This document shows positions 9,818 through 19,683 of a stretch of 64,000 nt of DNA, piece by piece. The DNA is from Mycobacterium szulgai. Its GTDB lineage: Bacteria > Actinomycetota > Actinomycetes > Mycobacteriales > Mycobacteriaceae. The notes beneath the pieces were generated by a model that worked only from the letters and a program-made list of their open reading frames with translations, was not told the DNA's origin and did no database searches. The stretch's first letter is position 1; every line of letters begins with the position of its first letter. Location of the stretch: NCBI RefSeq assembly GCF_002116635.1, contig NZ_LQPW01000022.1, forward strand, positions 1-64,000, read 5' to 3'. Position numbers and translations under genes: made by a program.

Positions 9818-10657
9818 GTGGTCATTGTCGTGACCGATACGTCGGCCCGGCTGCCGGTCGAGTTGCGCGACAGGTGGGGGATCCGCGAAGTTCCCCTGCA
9901 CATCCTGCTCGACGGCGCTGACCTGCGCGACGGCGTGGACGAGATCCCCGACGACATCTACAAGTGTCATGCCACGACGGCGGCTGCCACGCCGGCTGAA
10001 TTGGCCGACGCCTACCAGCGTGCGTTGGCCGAGAGCGACGGTGACGGTGTGGTGGCGGTGCACATTTCGTCGGCGTTGTCGGGCACCTTCGGCAACGCCG
10101 AACGAACCGCCGCCGACCTCGATCCGGCCATCCGGGTGATCGATTCGAAATCGTCGGCGATGGGCACCGGGTTTATCGCAATCGCGGCTGCTCGGGCCGC
10201 GGCTGACGGTGCCGATCTGGACACCGTTGCGCGGGCTGCGAGTTCCGCGATACCGCGCACCCACGCGTTCGTGGTCGTGCACCGATTGGACAATCTGCGC
10301 CGCAGCGGCCGCATCGGCGGGCCGAAAGCATGGTTGGGGACCGCGCTCTCACTCAAGCCGCTGCTGCGCGTCGACGACGGCAAACTCGTTCTGGCGCAAC
10401 GGGTTCGTACTGTCAAGCATGCGACGGCGGCAATGCTCGACCAGGTCTGCGAGGTGGTGGGTGACTGTCCCGCGGCGCTGGCGGTGCATCACGTCGCCAA
10501 CCCGGAGGGGGCCCATGACGTGGCGGCGACTTTGGCGGCACGGCTACCGGCATGCGAAGCGGCAATCGTCACCCCGTTGGGGCCGGTACTGGCACTGCAC
10601 GTGGGTGCCGGCGCCGTCGCGGTTTGTCTGCAACTAGCCGAGCAGTGCGCCGGTTAG
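9818..10657 (+). CDS. DegV family fatty-acid-binding protein
   Basis: 279 aa, GTG start 3 bp after the previous stop. It begins VVIVVTDTSARLP, followed by PLHILLDG and HISSALSGTFGNAE. These are the hallmarks of DegV/FakB proteins, which bind a fatty acid in a two-domain fold, in some bacteria for phosphorylation by FakA. No fakA-like gene is in the window. Equivalent to Rv2417c. Last gene of the nadD cluster; it overlaps the convergent PE gene by 4 bp. Confidence 0.9.
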   Translation: MVIVVTDTSARLPVELRDRWGIREVPLHILLDGADLRDGVDEIPDDIYKCHATTAAATPAELADAYQRALAESDGDGVVAVHISSALSGTFGNAERTAADLDPAIRVIDSKSSAMGTGFIAIAAARAAADGADLDTVARAASSAIPRTHAFVVVHRLDNLRRSGRIGGPKAWLGTALSLKPLLRVDDGKLVLAQRVRTVKHATAAMLDQVCEVVGDCPAALAVHHVANPEGAHDVAATLAARLPACEAAIVTPLGPVLALHVGAGAVAVCLQLAEQCAG

Positions 10658-12183
10658 GTGGTCAGCGTGTCGAAGACCGTTGTTCCGACCGGGGTGTCAT
10701 TCCAGATGTAGATGGGGCCGACCGAGAACGGATAATTCCCGGTGTTGAACACGTTGCCCGACGCCACGACGACCGGCGAGTGGGCCGCGGTAACCGTCTG
10801 CGAGTACAGCTGCACACCATTGATCGTGTAGACCGTGATGGTAGTTCCCTCGGGAAGATGATTGCCGACGGCGATGCCCGGCACCAGCGACTGTGGGATG
10901 CTTCCGGCGGCGCCACCGGAATCGATGTATGCCTGCACGGTTTGCACCGGCTGATTGTTGATCTGTACCTGCACGACGGTCCCGGGCGCGCCATTGAGCG
11001 GGACATGCGTCGGCAGCGAATTGGGACCGAACTCGACCAAGCCGCGAGGCATGTTCAACAGCACACCCTGATTCATGTTGGTCGGCAATGCTGCGTTGGT
11101 GGGGGTGGAGAACGGAAAACCGTTGTTGGGGCCCACGCCCAGGTAGGCGGGTAACGACGAAAGCGCGACCGGGTGGGACGGGTCTCCCAAATATGCCGCG
11201 TTCGCGACGCCGACGGTGGTCGGGCCGGTGACAATCCCGTTCCCGAAATTAACTGTCGTCTGGAATGTTTGGTAGTTGACGAAGAGGCGTCCGGAGCTGC
11301 CGAGGCCATAACTGACGCTACCGGTCCCGGTGGGCGTACCAAGGGACGCCATATTCACGTATTGCGGCGGTACCACCAGACCGGTGGCGCCGGAGTCGAT
11401 GATGACGGGCGAACTGGGTCCACCACCGATCGAGATGTTGAGGATCGGGTTGCCGAACTGATCTATGTAGATAAGCGTTTGGTTCGGCGAAAGCAGAGTG
11501 CTGAGCCCCGGGGCTCCGGTTTGTCCCCACAGCAACCCGGCATGACCACCGGCGCCGCCGATACCGCCGGGTCCGCTGGCCCCGCCCGTGCCGCCGTCGC
11601 CGATCAGAATCGCGGACCCGCCAACACCCCCGGGCGCTCCGCCATAAACGCTCTTGCCGCCGGTGCCGCCGTTGCCCCACAACAATCCGCCGGGCCCGCC
11701 GGCACCTCCGGCTACTCCGGCGCGCGTGCTGGTGCCACCGGTACCGCCATTGCCGAACAACCACCCGCCGGCCTCGCCCGGCGTCCCAATACCCTGAGCG
11801 TTGGTGTACCCGTTGACCCCGTCACCGAACAGTGGACGGCCGGTCACTTCGCGGAAGGGTTGGTTGACCGCATTGACTCCGAACGGGATCAATTGCCCGA
11901 TGTTGGCAATCTCGGCGCCCAGATAGGCCTGCACGGCGACCGCAAGATTGTGGGTGAACTCCTCATAGGAGGCCGCGACTTGACTGGCCACGGCCTGATA
12001 TTGCTGACCGTGCTGGGTGAACAGCTTGGCGATCGCCACCGAAATCTCGTCGAGGCTTGCGGCCTCCAACGCTGTGGTAGGAATGGCGGCGGCGGTATTC
12101 ACCGACCTCATCGATGCGCCGACATTCTCCAAATCCGTTGTGGCTGTGGCGAAATAGTCTGGGCTCACCAGCAGAACCGACAT
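10654..12183 (-). CDS. PE_PGRS-type protein with C-terminal aspartic (retropepsin-like) protease domain
   Basis: 509 aa. Residues 1-95 are a PE domain (MSVLLVSPDYFATATTDLEN, then YLGAEI). A short PGRS region of GGxGG repeats spans about 130-225. The C-terminal 270 residues form a protease-like domain with two D-S-G motifs, VIIDSGATGLVVP and AYIDSGGAAGSIP, as in the PecA/PE_PGRS35 and PE_PGRS16 aspartic proteases of mycobacteria. PE proteins are exported by ESX-5, and the protease cleaves PE proteins at the surface. A strong ribosome-binding site (GGGAGGGG) precedes the ATG. It is not at this position in H37Rv as I recall it. Confidence 0.88.
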   Translation of the reverse strand: MSVLLVSPDYFATATTDLENVGASMRSVNTAAAIPTTALEAASLDEISVAIAKLFTQHGQQYQAVASQVAASYEEFTHNLAVAVQAYLGAEIANIGQLIPFGVNAVNQPFREVTGRPLFGDGVNGYTNAQGIGTPGEAGGWLFGNGGTGGTSTRAGVAGGAGGPGGLLWGNGGTGGKSVYGGAPGGVGGSAILIGDGGTGGASGPGGIGGAGGHAGLLWGQTGAPGLSTLLSPNQTLIYIDQFGNPILNISIGGGPSSPVIIDSGATGLVVPPQYVNMASLGTPTGTGSVSYGLGSSGRLFVNYQTFQTTVNFGNGIVTGPTTVGVANAAYLGDPSHPVALSSLPAYLGVGPNNGFPFSTPTNAALPTNMNQGVLLNMPRGLVEFGPNSLPTHVPLNGAPGTVVQVQINNQPVQTVQAYIDSGGAAGSIPQSLVPGIAVGNHLPEGTTITVYTINGVQLYSQTVTAAHSPVVVASGNVFNTGNYPFSVGPIYIWNDTPVGTTVFDTLTT

Positions 12184-12278
12184 GTCAGCCCCCTCCCGTC
12201 AACATGATCAGCGGGCGCCCCAACCAGCCGCGGATGTTGACAGTGTAGTAAAAAACCGGCCCGGAACAAGCGCTCCGA

Positions 12279-15200
12279 TCAGACTGCTGCGCGCGCGCCG
12301 ACTCTTCGCGTGTTGTCTTCGCCACGCGGATGCACCACCTGCGGCCACCAGAACCAGCGACCCAGCAGCGTCGCGATAGACGGCATCAAAAGGGTGCGCA
12401 CGATCAGTGTGTCGAGCAGCAGACCGATGCAGACGGTGGAGCCGAACTGGCCCAGCACCCGCAGCTCGCTGCCCAGCATGGAGGCCATGGTGAACGCGAA
12501 CACCAGGCCCGCGGCCGTCACCACCCCACCGGTGCCGGCCATAGACCGGATGATTCCCGTTTTGAGTCCGGCGTGGATCTCCTCTTTGAACCGCGACACC
12601 AGCAGCAGGTTGTAGTCGGAACCGACGGCCAGCAGGATGATGACCGACAGCGCCATCACGATCCAGTGGATCTTGATGCCGAACAGGTCCTGCCAGATCA
12701 GCACCGAAAGACCGAACGACGCGGCTATCGAACTGGCCGCCGTACCCACGATCACCAGCGCCGCGACCACGCTTCGGGTCAGCAGCAGCATGATCATGAA
12801 GATCAGGGTCAGCGCCGATACCACCGCGATCATCAGGTCGTATTTGGCGCCGTCGTGCATGTCTTTGAAGGTGGCGGCGGTACCCCCGAGATAAATCTTG
12901 GCGTCGGACAGCGAGGACTGCTTCAGCCCCTCCTGTGCGGCGGTTCGCTCGGCGTCGACCCGCGAAATCCCCTCCGGCGTCATGGGATCGCCCTGGTGGG
13001 TGATGAAGAACCGGGCGGACTTGCCGTCGGGCGACAGGAACATTCGCAAGCCGGTCTGGAAGTCGGGGTTATCGAACGCCTCGGGCGGCAGGTAGAAGAA
13101 ATCGTCGTTCTTGGATGCGTCGAAACTCTGCCCCATCACGATGGCCGTGTCGCTCATCGACTCCATCTGGTTGAGCATCGCCAGGAAGGTGGCGTGCATC
13201 GTCAGCGTGAGGTTCTTGGTCGTCTGCATCGTCGCGATCATCGGCGGGATCAGGGTCAGCATCTCGTGTGTGGCCGAGGCGGTGCGCCCGATGTCGGTCG
13301 TGAGCTCGTGGAACTTCTCGGCGAGCTGGTCGAACCCGTCCAGCGAGTCGAACAGCGACCGGAACGACCAGCACATCGGAATATCGAAGCAATGCTTCTC
13401 CCAGTAGAACATGCTGCGGATCGGCCGCCAGAAATCGTCGAAATCCGCGATGTGGTTGCGCAATTCGTCGGTGATGGCCGAGGTTTCCGCGGTGGTTCGC
13501 GCGCTGTCGTCGGCGGCGCGCGAAAGGTCTTGCGTCACTTGGTACATGCGCTGCATGGTCTCGATCATGAACTGCATCTGGTCGGCCATCTTGAGGATGT
13601 CGTTCATGCGATCCTTGAGGAAAGCCATGTTCTGCATCGTCGTCTGGCTTTGCATGCTGTTCTGAAACGGTATCGAGCTGTGCTGGATGGGAATTCCCAG
13701 CGGCCGGGTGATGTCCTGGATCATCGCGATGCCGACGACCCGAAGGACGTTCTTGGCGACTTTGTCCAACACCAGCATGTCGGCCGGGTTGCGCATATCG
13801 TGGTCGGCGTCGACCATCAGCATGTCCGGATTCATCCGGGCCTGGGAGAAGTGCCGGTCGGCGGCCGCCTGCCCGACATTGGACGGGGCTGAGGTGGGCA
13901 GGTAGTAGCGGTCGTTGTAACTGGTCACATAGCCAGGCAGGGCGATCATGCCGATGAGCACGATGGCGGAGCTGAGCGCCAGAATCGGTGCGGGCCAACG
14001 CACTACGGCGGTGCCGACCCGCCGCCACAGCTGCCCCTTGGCTGAGCGCTTGCGTTCGAAGAGTCCGAACTTGCTGCCCGCGAAAATGACGGCCGGGCCC
14101 AGGGTGAGACCGGCCAGCACGACCACCAGCATGCCGATCGCCACCGGTGCGCCCATGGTGTTGAACCAGGGCAGCCGCGAGAAGCTCAGGCAGTACGTCG
14201 CCCCGGCGATCGTCAGGCCGGACCCCAGCACCACCGGCGCGACCCCACGAAACGTGGTGTAGTACGCCGTTTCTCGATCCTCGCCGGCTTGTAGTGCCTC
14301 TTGGTAGCGGCCCACCAGGAAGATGCCGTAGTCGGTTCCGGCGGCGATCGCCAGCATCGTGAGGATGTTCGCGGCGAACGTAGTGAGCCCGAATACGTTG
14401 TGGTAACCCAGAACTGCCACGATTCCGCGCGAAGAAGCCAGCGCGATGCCGGTCATGAACAGCTGCACCAGCGTGGTGACGATGGAGCGGTACACCAGCA
14501 GCAACATGACGGCGATGGCGCCCAACGTGAACAGCGTGATTTTGGCCAGGCTGGCGTTTCCGATGATGTGCATGTCGTCGGAAAGGGCTGCGGGACCGGT
14601 GACGTAGGCCTTCACTCCCGGGGGTGCCTGGTTGCGTTCGATCACCTTGCGAACGGCTTCAACGGATTCGTTCGCCAGCGTCGTGCCCTGGTTGCCGGCC
14701 AGGTTCAACATCACGTAAGCACCCTTGGCGTCTGCGCTCTGCGCTCCGGCAGCGGTGAGCCGGTCCCCCCAGAAGTCCTGGATGTGCTGGATGTGCTTGG
14801 GATCCTGACGTAGTTGGCGAATCAGGTTGTCGTAGTAGCGATGTGCGTCGTCGCCGAGGGACTGCTGTCCTTCCAGCACGATCATCACCGTGCTGTTGGA
14901 ATCGAATTCCCGGAAGTTGTGGCCCAGCAGCATCATCGCCTTCATGGACGGCGCGTCCAGCGGCGTCATCGGCGCCGCATGCTCCTCGCTGACCACTTCC
15001 AGGCGCGGGACGATGACGTTCACGACGACGGTAAGCAGCACCCAGCCCAGGATGATCGGTACCGCGAACAACCGGATCATGTGCGGGATAACCGGGCGGT
15101 GTCCGCGCTCGGGTTTGGCTTCGGAGCTGCCGGCATTGATCGGCCCGGTGTCAGCCGTGTCCTCGGTGCTGACGTGGCTCTTGCTGTTCAGCTCGCTCAT
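12279..15200 (-). CDS. MmpL family RND transporter (MmpL4/5-like)
   Basis: 973 aa inner-membrane RND-superfamily transporter. There is one N-terminal helix, a large periplasmic loop, a block of about five helices (about 220-390), a second loop with a long coiled-coil insert (about 510-680, [21 protein letters not shown]), and a C-terminal helix block. The [14 protein letters not shown] and [15 protein letters not shown] segments carry the proton-relay Asp-Tyr pairs of MmpLs. The coiled-coil insert and the linked mmpS place it in the MmpL4/MmpL5 group, whose members export siderophores or lipids. The actual substrate is unknown. Confidence 0.93.
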   Translation of the reverse strand: MSELNSKSHVSTEDTADTGPINAGSSEAKPERGHRPVIPHMIRLFAVPIILGWVLLTVVVNVIVPRLEVVSEEHAAPMTPLDAPSMKAMMLLGHNFREFDSNSTVMIVLEGQQSLGDDAHRYYDNLIRQLRQDPKHIQHIQDFWGDRLTAAGAQSADAKGAYVMLNLAGNQGTTLANESVEAVRKVIERNQAPPGVKAYVTGPAALSDDMHIIGNASLAKITLFTLGAIAVMLLLVYRSIVTTLVQLFMTGIALASSRGIVAVLGYHNVFGLTTFAANILTMLAIAAGTDYGIFLVGRYQEALQAGEDRETAYYTTFRGVAPVVLGSGLTIAGATYCLSFSRLPWFNTMGAPVAIGMLVVVLAGLTLGPAVIFAGSKFGLFERKRSAKGQLWRRVGTAVVRWPAPILALSSAIVLIGMIALPGYVTSYNDRYYLPTSAPSNVGQAAADRHFSQARMNPDMLMVDADHDMRNPADMLVLDKVAKNVLRVVGIAMIQDITRPLGIPIQHSSIPFQNSMQSQTTMQNMAFLKDRMNDILKMADQMQFMIETMQRMYQVTQDLSRAADDSARTTAETSAITDELRNHIADFDDFWRPIRSMFYWEKHCFDIPMCWSFRSLFDSLDGFDQLAEKFHELTTDIGRTASATHEMLTLIPPMIATMQTTKNLTLTMHATFLAMLNQMESMSDTAIVMGQSFDASKNDDFFYLPPEAFDNPDFQTGLRMFLSPDGKSARFFITHQGDPMTPEGISRVDAERTAAQEGLKQSSLSDAKIYLGGTAATFKDMHDGAKYDLMIAVVSALTLIFMIMLLLTRSVVAALVIVGTAASSIAASFGLSVLIWQDLFGIKIHWIVMALSVIILLAVGSDYNLLLVSRFKEEIHAGLKTGIIRSMAGTGGVVTAAGLVFAFTMASMLGSELRVLGQFGSTVCIGLLLDTLIVRTLLMPSIATLLGRWFWWPQVVHPRGEDNTRRVGARAAV

Positions 15201-15652
15201 GCTGACTTCACCAGGCAGAAGGTCTGGGCGTTGACGCCGTCGGCGTTTTGTTGTTCGCGTAGCACCCCGTCCACGGTGATACGGCAGCTGATCTGGTTAC
15301 CGTCGCCCTGGGCCATGATGTTGGCGCTTACCGAGGGCAGCGTGGTCGAGATCGTGAACGACCACGGCAGCGGCGCCGAGTTGACCTGGTGGGTGTTGGC
15401 GTTCTCATCCCAGAAGTTGATGTTCGCGGTGGTCCCCGGCGGTCCGGAGACGTCGTAGCGAACGACCTTCGGGTTGAATTGCACGATCTCGATTCCGGCG
15501 CCGGCATTTGCGTTGAGGTCCTGGGAGCCGAAGATCTTGTGCAGCCGCGACACCACCAGGGCGGAGACAGCGAGCACGACCACCAGGACCAGTGGTATCC
15601 AGGCCCGTTTGATCCCGCGGGTAATAGCCGATCCCATTGATCTCACAGCCAC
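15197..15652 (-). CDS. MmpS family accessory membrane protein
   Basis: 151 aa. One N-terminal transmembrane helix (about 18-35, [18 protein letters not shown]) is followed by an exported beta-sandwich domain typical of MmpS ([19 protein letters not shown], then PWSFTIS). Two C-terminal-half cysteines (in ISCRIT and TFCLV) probably form a disulfide. The stop overlaps the mmpL start by 4 bp, so both proteins are made together. An alternative start five codons downstream (MGSAITRG) is possible. MmpS proteins assist MmpL export. Confidence 0.92.
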   Translation of the reverse strand: MAVRSMGSAITRGIKRAWIPLVLVVVLAVSALVVSRLHKIFGSQDLNANAGAGIEIVQFNPKVVRYDVSGPPGTTANINFWDENANTHQVNSAPLPWSFTISTTLPSVSANIMAQGDGNQISCRITVDGVLREQQNADGVNAQTFCLVKSA

Positions 15653-15816
15653 CGCCTCTCCGAGTTCGCGGGCACCGATGTTCGGTTGTAACGCCCCATC
15701 GGGGAGCTTGCTTCCAGCGCCGCCGCTAGGAAACCGACAGAATATTTGCTCGGCTAAGTATCTTAACCCTTAGTGCACGTAAGCGTTCTCCGGGGTCTTG
15801 TCCTGCGCGCATCGGC

Positions 15817-16875
15817 TCAAACCGCTGCCCGGCCGGTGACCGGCGGCAGGTCGGCGAGCGTGGCGATCCCCGGCTCGGCGGCCACCACCGCCGGGACCGC
15901 ATTGGTGACCGGCATCGCGGTGTAGATCATGCCCAGACCCATGAACCCGGGCTCGGCCCAATCCTTGGGTGGCAGGCAATGCAACACGGTGCGCATGTTC
16001 GGCAAATCGAAGACCTGAATGACGTGACCATGTTCCAGTGGTTTCGGTGGTACCACGTGATCGCCCATGACCCAGTTGAATCCGACGCTGACCACGTTGC
16101 GCTCGCCGGCCCAGCCGCGGTGATAGCCGTAGACGCTGCCGACGGTTCCGGCCGGGATCGTCATGAACCCCAGGTCGGTGTCGGCGGTGGCGGCGGTGAA
16201 GGTGACGTCGAACGTCATCCGGTCCAGCTTTGCGCCAATGGCATCGGCCATCATCGCCGCCGACTCGGCAAAGACCTCACTTTCGCGCCGTACGCTCTCG
16301 GACAGCCCCGGGGTATGGGGGTCCTGCGAGAAGCCCATCGCCTTTTGGGTTTCCGCCGATTCGTACGTCGAGCAATCGACCGACTCGGTGATGCGGATCT
16401 CGTCGACCCGCTCACAGGAGGCGCTGAGCACCATGCCGACCATATTGGTCATCCCGGGATGCGCGCCGCTGCCGAAGATGGTCGACCGGCCGCGTTCGCA
16501 CGCTTGCGCGATGCGCTGGCGATCTTGCGGCGTCTGCTTGCCGCCGGTGATCCAGGCCGCGCTGGTGCACACATTGACACCCGACTCCAGCAGACGCACC
16601 AGCTCATCGATGTTGGGCCACAACGGGTTATAGCAACATGCGTCCGCTTTCAATGCCAGTAGCGCGTCGACGTCGTTGGTGGCGTTTATCCCGGTTGGTT
16701 CCGGCCAGCCCGCCAGATCGGCGGCGTCCACACCGACCTTGTCCGCCCCGTGCGCGTACACGCCGACGAGTTCGAAGTCGGGCCGGCCGATGATGGCGTG
16801 CAGCGATCGTCGCCCGATATTTCCGGTGGTCCACTGGATCACCTTCAGTGGGCGGTCTGGGCTGGTTGTGCTCAT
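15817..16875 (-). CDS. DapB-fold NAD(P)-dependent oxidoreductase (dihydrodipicolinate reductase-like)
   Basis: 352 aa. An N-terminal Rossmann motif, [17 protein letters not shown], opens the protein. This is the pattern of mycobacterial dihydrodipicolinate reductase-like proteins such as Rv0926c, and of 2,4-diaminopentanoate dehydrogenases. It is not the true lysine-pathway DapB, which is shorter. The start at 16875 is chosen because AAAGGAG lies 7-8 nt upstream; a longer frame to 17007 would overlap eis. The substrate is unknown. It is divergent from eis across 86 bp and absent from this spot in H37Rv as I recall it. Confidence 0.85.
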   Translation of the reverse strand: MSTTSPDRPLKVIQWTTGNIGRRSLHAIIGRPDFELVGVYAHGADKVGVDAADLAGWPEPTGINATNDVDALLALKADACCYNPLWPNIDELVRLLESGVNVCTSAAWITGGKQTPQDRQRIAQACERGRSTIFGSGAHPGMTNMVGMVLSASCERVDEIRITESVDCSTYESAETQKAMGFSQDPHTPGLSESVRRESEVFAESAAMMADAIGAKLDRMTFDVTFTAATADTDLGFMTIPAGTVGSVYGYHRGWAGERNVVSVGFNWVMGDHVVPPKPLEHGHVIQVFDLPNMRTVLHCLPPKDWAEPGFMGLGMIYTAMPVTNAVPAVVAAEPGIATLADLPPVTGRAAV

Positions 16876-16961
16876 CAAGGCTCCTTTGCCGGGGACGGGA
16901 GCCATTATCGCCGCAATATTCGGATGCACATAGGTGCGGGTGTGTGCCACAGTCGGATCCC

Positions 16962-18128
16962 GTGACGGTGACTGTGCGTAGTCCGGCCGAGGACGACTGG
17001 CCGGCAATGTATTTCCTGGCCGGGGCCAGCTTCACCGACTTCATCGGCCCCGAGTCGGCCGAGGCGCTGCGGACACTGGTGCCCGCCGACGGCGCGGTGG
17101 TGGTCCGGGACGGTCCGGATGTGGTCGGGATGGCGCTGTACATGGACCTGCGGCTGACGGTGCCCGGCGGTGCTGTGCTGCCGGCGGCCGGGCTCAGCTT
17201 CGTCGCGGTCGCGCCGACGCACCGACGGCGCGGGGTGCTGCGCGCGATGTGTGCCGAATTGCATTGCCGCATATCTGGTTCCGGGTATCCGGTGGCGGCT
17301 TTGCATGCCAGCGAGGGTGGCATATACGGGCGCTTCGGCTATGGGCCGGCCACGGTGTTGCAGGAGCTGACAATCGACCGGCGCTTCGCCGCCTTCCACA
17401 CCGACGCGCCGCACGGCGGGCGGGTCCGGCTGGTCCGCCCGGATGACTGCCGCGCGGAGCTGGAGGAGATCTACGAGCGCTGGCGCACTCGAGTACCCGG
17501 TGGGCTGCTACGTCCGAAGGTGCTCTGGGACGGTCTGCTGACCGAGCGGCAGCCCGGCGAGCGCGACTGTTTTGCGCTGTTGCATCCCGACGGCTACGCG
17601 CTGTACCGGGTGGATCGTACCGATGCCAAGCTGGCCCGCGTCAGCGAGCTCAGGTCGCTGACCGCCGGCGCGCATGGCGCGCTGTGGCGGGCGCTGCTCG
17701 GGCTTGATTCGATGGAGCGCGTCAGCGTCCTCACCCACCCGCAGGACCCGGTGCCGTTTCTGCTCACCGACACCCGGTTGGCCCGCACCACGTGGCGCCA
17801 GGACGGGCTGTGGTTGCGCATCATGGACATACCCGCTGCGCTGGAGGCGCGCAGTTATGCCGGGCAATTGGCAGTCGTGCTGGACGTGTCCGGCGCCGGC
17901 CGCTACGCACTGAAGATCCGGGACGGGCGGGCGCGGTGCACTCCGACCCAAGCCGCGGCGGACGTCGAGCTGGGCCCGGACGTCCTGGGCAGTCTTTACC
18001 TGGGCGTGCATCCGGCGTCGATGCTGGCCGCGGCGAACCGGTTGCGTACCACCGATTCTGGGCTGATACGCAGGTTGGATGTCGCTTTTGGTACCGAGGT
18101 TCCCGCTCAGACGGCGTTCGAGTTCTGA
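16962..18128 (+). CDS. eis: Enhanced intracellular survival protein Eis, GNAT N-acetyltransferase
   Basis: 388 aa, GTG start. Acetylates amines at several positions, including aminoglycosides and host or bacterial lysines, in a hexameric enzyme. The acetyl-CoA-binding segment [16 protein letters not shown] lies at 81-96. The second GNAT-like and SCP-like C-terminal domains are present, ending in the conserved QTAFEF, whose carboxylate contributes to catalysis in the family. It is slightly shorter than M. tuberculosis Eis because of small internal deletions. The start [14 protein letters not shown] matches the family; the frame is open further upstream but into the divergent promoter. Confidence 0.95.
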   Translation: MTVTVRSPAEDDWPAMYFLAGASFTDFIGPESAEALRTLVPADGAVVVRDGPDVVGMALYMDLRLTVPGGAVLPAAGLSFVAVAPTHRRRGVLRAMCAELHCRISGSGYPVAALHASEGGIYGRFGYGPATVLQELTIDRRFAAFHTDAPHGGRVRLVRPDDCRAELEEIYERWRTRVPGGLLRPKVLWDGLLTERQPGERDCFALLHPDGYALYRVDRTDAKLARVSELRSLTAGAHGALWRALLGLDSMERVSVLTHPQDPVPFLLTDTRLARTTWRQDGLWLRIMDIPAALEARSYAGQLAVVLDVSGAGRYALKIRDGRARCTPTQAAADVELGPDVLGSLYLGVHPASMLAAANRLRTTDSGLIRRLDVAFGTEVPAQTAFEF

Positions 18129-18130
18129 AG

Positions 18131-18553
18131 TCAGTCGCTGATATCGAATCCGGAGATGACCTTGGTGGGACGCACCCGCACCACGACTTCGCCGGGAACG
18201 GCGTTGCGACGGCCGAACTCATCCGCGCGCTCGGCGCCCATGTAGCGCGCCCCCGTTCGGGTTGCGACGTCCAGCACGGTCTGCGGGTCGTCGATCACCG
18301 TTGCCACGCCCTGCACCTGAACGAACGAGTAGGGCGGGTGCGGGTCGTCGACGCAGATCACGACCCGCGGATCGCGTTGCACGGCACGGCCTTTGGGTGT
18401 ATCGCGGTGCGTCGTGAAGACCAGTTCGCCGTTATCGACCACGAACCACACCGGTGTGGCCAGCGGCCGTCCGTCCGAGGCGACGAAGCCGAACATCCCG
18501 GTGCGGGTCCCCTCGGAGAGGAATGCGACCACTTTGGTGGACAGTTCGGCCAT
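18131..18553 (-). CDS. PPOX-class (F420/FMN split-barrel) flavin-binding protein
   Basis: 140 aa pyridoxamine-5'-phosphate-oxidase-like split barrel: GMFGFVASDGRPLATPVWFVV, DTPKGRAVQRDPRVVICVDD. Many mycobacterial members use F420H2. It starts 4 bp after the stop of an acyl-CoA dehydrogenase gene, so it is the last gene of that operon. The stop lies 2 bp from the convergent eis stop. The substrate is unknown; the operon context suggests acyl-CoA or sterol-like catabolism. Confidence 0.85.
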   Translation of the reverse strand: MAELSTKVVAFLSEGTRTGMFGFVASDGRPLATPVWFVVDNGELVFTTHRDTPKGRAVQRDPRVVICVDDPHPPYSFVQVQGVATVIDDPQTVLDVATRTGARYMGAERADEFGRRNAVPGEVVVRVRPTKVISGFDISD

Positions 18554-18557
18554 CGCG

Positions 18558-19676
18558 CTACAGCCTGGCCAGCTCGTAGTCGGCGATGTGGTCGATGAGG
18601 ACCTGCAGGTGGTCGTGCGTGGACCCCAGCGTGTGCTCGATCGCGGTGAGCCGCGCCAGGTAGTGACCGACCGGGTATTCGGCCGTCATGCCGATGCCGC
18701 CGTGCAGCTGAACCGCCTCCTGCCCGATGTGGCGTCCCGACCGGCCGATCTGCAGCTTGGCGCGCGAGGCGATCACCGGATCGAAGTTGCCGTCGGCGAT
18801 CGACATCGCGGCGTACAGGCTCATGCTGCGGGCCAGCTCCAGTGACACGTACATGTCGGCGGCGCGCTGGGTAAGCGCCTGAAACTTGTTGAGCGTGACG
18901 CCGAACTGCTTGCGCGTCTTGAGGTAATCGGTGGTCAGCCGCAGCGCTTCCTCCATGGCGCCCAGCGCCTCGGCGCACAGCGCCGACTGAATCCGGATGA
19001 GGGCATTGCCGATGGCGGCGGATGCGTCGACCGCATCGCCCAGGGGTTCGGCGGGCGCCTCGTTCAGCTCGATCTGAGCGCCGCGCTGGTTGTCGAAGGT
19101 GCGGTAGGCAGTTCGGGTGACCGCGGGGTTGGGTTCGGAGCCGTCGACCAGGAACAAGCCGGTGCCGCCGTCGGGCAACGTCGCGCTGACGACCAGCGTA
19201 TCGGCGCTGTCGCCGGCGAGCACCGGGTTCTTCTGCCCGCTTATGGTCCACGAATCACCTTGCCGCACAGCCTTGGTCGCTGCTTGCGCGGACGGTTTGC
19301 GCCGGCCCGGTTCCAGGTGCGCGAAGGCCAGGAGACGTTGGCCGGCCGCTACTTCGTCCAGCAGCTCGTGCTGCGCGTCGGTACCCAGCTCGGCGATGAG
19401 CCCCCCGGGTGCCAGTGCGGCGTGTACAACGGGTTCGGGCGCCAACCGTCGACCGACTTCGGTGAGCACCACCATGATCTCGATCTGACCGGACTCGTCG
19501 GGGTCGAATCCGAGGCCCAGGATGCCGATGTCGGCAAGCTGGCTCCAGACATCGCGGCTCCAGCCGAGTTCGGTGTCGATCACCTTGTTGCGGCTCTCCG
19601 CGTCGTAGCTGCGGGCGAGCACGTCGCGGGTGGTGTCGCGAAGCAGGGCCTGTTCTTCGCTCAACTGAAAGTCCAT
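18558..19676 (-). CDS. Acyl-CoA dehydrogenase (FadE), short partner subunit
   Basis: 372 aa. It starts MDFQLSEEQALLRDTTRDVL; the longer in-frame extension to 19931 overlaps the upstream gene and does not look like this family. The C-terminal region VQLHGGIGMTAEYPVGHYLARL is the family FAD/dimer segment. It lies 7 bp downstream of a second acyl-CoA dehydrogenase gene. Adjacent unlike FadE genes in mycobacteria often encode alpha2beta2 dehydrogenases (for example FadE26-FadE27 in cholesterol side-chain oxidation). I infer the same here without knowing the substrate. Confidence 0.88.
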   Translation of the reverse strand: MDFQLSEEQALLRDTTRDVLARSYDAESRNKVIDTELGWSRDVWSQLADIGILGLGFDPDESGQIEIMVVLTEVGRRLAPEPVVHAALAPGGLIAELGTDAQHELLDEVAAGQRLLAFAHLEPGRRKPSAQAATKAVRQGDSWTISGQKNPVLAGDSADTLVVSATLPDGGTGLFLVDGSEPNPAVTRTAYRTFDNQRGAQIELNEAPAEPLGDAVDASAAIGNALIRIQSALCAEALGAMEEALRLTTDYLKTRKQFGVTLNKFQALTQRAADMYVSLELARSMSLYAAMSIADGNFDPVIASRAKLQIGRSGRHIGQEAVQLHGGIGMTAEYPVGHYLARLTAIEHTLGSTHDHLQVLIDHIADYELARL

Positions 19677-19683
19677 GTCTGCC

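Noticed and set aside
12330..13892. 520-codon plus-strand frame opposite mmpL
   Set aside because: Histidine/glutamine/arginine-rich shadow of the mmpL coding strand, with no recognisable motif.
15754..15773. CTAAG-N10-CTTAG inverted repeat upstream of mmpS, considered as an IdeR box
   Set aside because: Aligned to the IdeR consensus it matches poorly in the core, and the arms are only 5 bp.
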